Shown here: positions 42,662-44,419 of the stretch, piece by piece
Numbering within the stretch: position 1 is the stretch's first letter
Layout: each line of letters starts with the position of its first letter
Origin: Komagataeibacter intermedius TF2
GTDB taxonomy: Bacteria > Pseudomonadota > Alphaproteobacteria > Acetobacterales > Acetobacteraceae
Assembly: GCF_000964425.1 (NCBI RefSeq)
Contig: NZ_BANF01000024.1
Location: 1 to 44,419 of the forward strand
Length of the DNA stretch: 44,419 nt
Direction: 5' to 3'
Notes under the pieces: model-generated
What the model was told of the DNA's origin: nothing
Databases searched by the model: none
What the model saw: the letters and a program-made list of their open reading frames with translations, nothing else
Program-made: the position numbers and the translations under genes

Positions 42662-44419
42662 TCAGTACTGGGCCGAGATGTTGAACAGGAACGAGCGCCC
42701 GATGGACGGCGTCACCCGGTTTGAAAACAGGCTGCCGTAATTCAGCCGGTTATCAAGGTTATAGGCGTTCATCGCCACTTTCCAGTGGTCGGCGAAATGG
42801 TGTGACACCATGGCGTCGAATTCCACCGTGGCCGGCACGCGCGCGGTGTTGGCCTGATCCAGCCACACGCCCTGCCGCCATGTAATGCCACCGCCAATGG
42901 TCATGTTCCACGGCTTGCGCGGGGCGATTTCATAGCTGGTCCATGCCGTGGCCTGGTTATGGGGTACGTACTGGATCTGCCCGCCCTGCTTGGACGTGGT
43001 GGAACCGGCCTTGGTAATGGTGGGATCATACAGCGCGTAGGTGCCGTAGAACATCCAGTTGCGCAACAGCGTGCCCGATGCGCTGAGTTCAAGCCCCTGG
43101 TTGCGTTCCTGGTCGCTGGTCGCGCTGATGTCGCCCGTGGAGGGGTCGGTCTGGATGGAATTGTTCTTTTCCAGCCGGAACAGGGCTGCCGTGAATCCGA
43201 TGCGGTCATGGAAGGCGCTGTATTTCGCACCGACTTCATACAGCCTGCTGCGTTCGGGGGATGCGGTCGCGCTTTTGGAATTCAGGGGTTCCGAGCTGTT
43301 GGTGACGTACATGCTCAGCGGCGTGGTGGATTCAGACCAGTTGAAATACACCATAAGGTTGCTGCGCGGGGTGTACATGATGCTGACGGACGGGTTGATG
43401 GTGGTTTCGTTCTGTCCGTAATGCACATCCGGGGTGGCGGTGCTGCCGCCGGTGGCGCTGTAGTGGCTGTTCCAGTTATCCCAGCGGAAACCCGCCTTGA
43501 CCGACAGGTAATTCGTCAGCCAGATCTGATCCGACAGGAAGAAGCCGACATCCAGCGCGTCGCTGTTCTTGTAGCACTTGCGACCCACGCCATTGCCGAT
43601 ATTGACCAGCCGGTTGGGATACTGGTTGCAGTCCCCCAGCGTCAGGCCAGGCACGGCGGGCGAGGGGTCAAGCAGGCTGGTGCCGGGCCGGTTGGAGCCA
43701 TAGGCGTAGTTCTGGCGGTGATCGGTAACGTATTCAATGTCGAAGCCGCCAATGATCTCGTGCCGGATCCGTCCGGTCTTAAGGTGCGCGACACCGGAAA
43801 ACACATCCTGTATGGACCAGTCGCTCTGCCGGTAGGGTTCGGGACCGCCCACCCCGCCATTACGCGCCACCTGGGCTGCAGCAGGGTTGGATGAAAAGAA
43901 GTCGGACTGACAGGTGGACGATGGGGATACGCCATTGAACGTGTTGTTCGTCAGGGTCGCGCCGCTGCTGAAGTTCGAACATGCTTCCTGTGATGCGGAG
44001 AAATAGCGGTGGAAGATACCGCCACGCATGTCATTATATAGTGTCAGGATCGGGTTGACCTTGGCCGTCAGGCGACCGGTGATCATGTCCGTGCTTGAAT
44101 CGTCCTGATCATAGGTGGTGCCATACCAGTTGGTGCGCTTGACGCCGTATTCGGTCACGGGACGGCCAATGGCGTTGGCGGATGAATAGACCACCGGCAC
44201 GCCGTAATCGGGAATGCGGTTATCGTTCTGGTGGAAATATTCCAGCACGAACGACACTTTCTTGCCCAGGCCAAAGGCGATGGACGGCGCGATCCCCCAG
44301 CGGTGGGAATAGATGTAATCGCGACCAACAACATTGTTTTCGTTGCCCATGCCCGTCAGGCGGAAGGCGGTGGTGCGGGAGTGTCCTGAAGTCTGTGTAT
44401 CTGACCTGGCCCACGGTTG
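42662..44419 (-). CDS. TonB-dependent (catecholate-type) siderophore receptor, 5' end outside the window
   Basis: The frame is open from the window edge to the TAA, giving at least 585 residues; the ATG at 44350 is internal (upstream codons read ...TAFRLTG). It is the beta-barrel part of a TonB-dependent receptor: alternating amphipathic strands, YEVGAKYSAFHDRIGFTAALFRLEKNN, NQGLELSASGTLL, and the C-terminal FLFNISAQY ending in an aromatic residue required for outer-membrane insertion. The signal peptide, TonB box and plug are beyond the window. The PiuC-type gene immediately downstream points to the Fiu/PiuA group. A ferric-siderophore substrate is inferred. Confidence 0.93.
   Translation of the reverse strand, partial: QPWARSDTQTSGHSRTTAFRLTGMGNENNVVGRDYIYSHRWGIAPSIAFGLGKKVSFVLEYFHQNDNRIPDYGVPVVYSSANAIGRPVTEYGVKRTNWYGTTYDQDDSSTDMITGRLTAKVNPILTLYNDMRGGIFHRYFSASQEACSNFSSGATLTNNTFNGVSPSSTCQSDFFSSNPAAAQVARNGGVGGPEPYRQSDWSIQDVFSGVAHLKTGRIRHEIIGGFDIEYVTDHRQNYAYGSNRPGTSLLDPSPAVPGLTLGDCNQYPNRLVNIGNGVGRKCYKNSDALDVGFFLSDQIWLTNYLSVKAGFRWDNWNSHYSATGGSTATPDVHYGQNETTINPSVSIMYTPRSNLMVYFNWSESTTPLSMYVTNSSEPLNSKSATASPERSRLYEVGAKYSAFHDRIGFTAALFRLEKNNSIQTDPSTGDISATSDQERNQGLELSASGTLLRNWMFYGTYALYDPTITKAGSTTSKQGGQIQYVPHNQATAWTSYEIAPRKPWNMTIGGGITWRQGVWLDQANTARVPATVEFDAMVSHHFADHWKVAMNAYNLDNRLNYGSLFSNRVTPSIGRSFLFNISAQY

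Noticed and set aside
1-44419. CRISPR arrays, tRNA/rRNA genes, insertion sequences, integrase
   Set aside because: No regularly spaced repeats, cloverleaf sequences or transposase/integrase motifs were seen; the only tandem array is inside the Gln-rich coding sequence.

Overview
The window looks like a chromosomal segment of a GC-rich alphaproteobacterium, most likely an acetic acid bacterium (Acetobacteraceae, Komagataeibacter/Gluconacetobacter type). The grounds are protein-level recognition of several genes, a complete chvB/ndvB-type cyclic beta-1,2-glucan synthase, and a NadQ-type regulator of nadABC, which is an alphaproteobacterial trait. The genus is inference, because no rRNA or phylogenetic marker is present. 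No tRNA, rRNA, CRISPR array, transposase or integrase was recognised.

Left edge (1-3.2 kb): the end of a prophage or phage remnant. After the last codons of an upstream gene comes a run of small plus-strand genes: a Tat-type lipoprotein, two one-helix membrane peptides, a conserved phage protein, two more lipoproteins, a papain-like phage protein and a tiny terminal ORF. Almost every junction is a 4-nt stop/start overlap. The run ends in a hairpin. An AT-richer stretch with two perfect palindromes then abuts a minus-strand membrane-protein gene that appears to have lost its C-terminus, so this is the likely prophage/chromosome border.

3.2-15.5 kb: minus-strand genes read toward that border. 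A 2,862-residue cyclic beta-1,2-glucan synthase is followed by three small hydrophilic or exported proteins, a DJ-1/PfpI protein and the truncated membrane protein. This may be an envelope/osmotic stress neighbourhood.

15.5-28 kb: single genes and small operons. They are a CPA1 Na+/H+ antiporter; a divergent LysR/short-chain dehydrogenase pair sharing an inverted repeat; a PadR-ABC exporter pair whose regulator start codon lies inside a 31-bp inverted repeat; TrhO; an ArsC-like reductase; an amino-acid permease; a YegS/DAGK-type lipid kinase; and a DUF3311-like/sodium-solute symporter pair.

28-33.3 kb: the NAD de novo module. nadQ is followed by a palindromic candidate operator and the tightly overlapping nadA-nadB-nadC genes. 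Downstream on the same strand is a striking exported protein, about half glutamine and 13% methionine, built from an 87-bp tandem repeat.

33.3-44.4 kb: a minus-strand group gabD - yhaO-like nuclease - yhaN-like AAA ATPase; a LysR regulator; a small secreted protein; a cold-shock protein with a clear terminator; and, at the right edge, a TonB-dependent receptor (5' end outside the window) followed by a PiuC-type Fe(II) dioxygenase, a known iron-uptake pairing.
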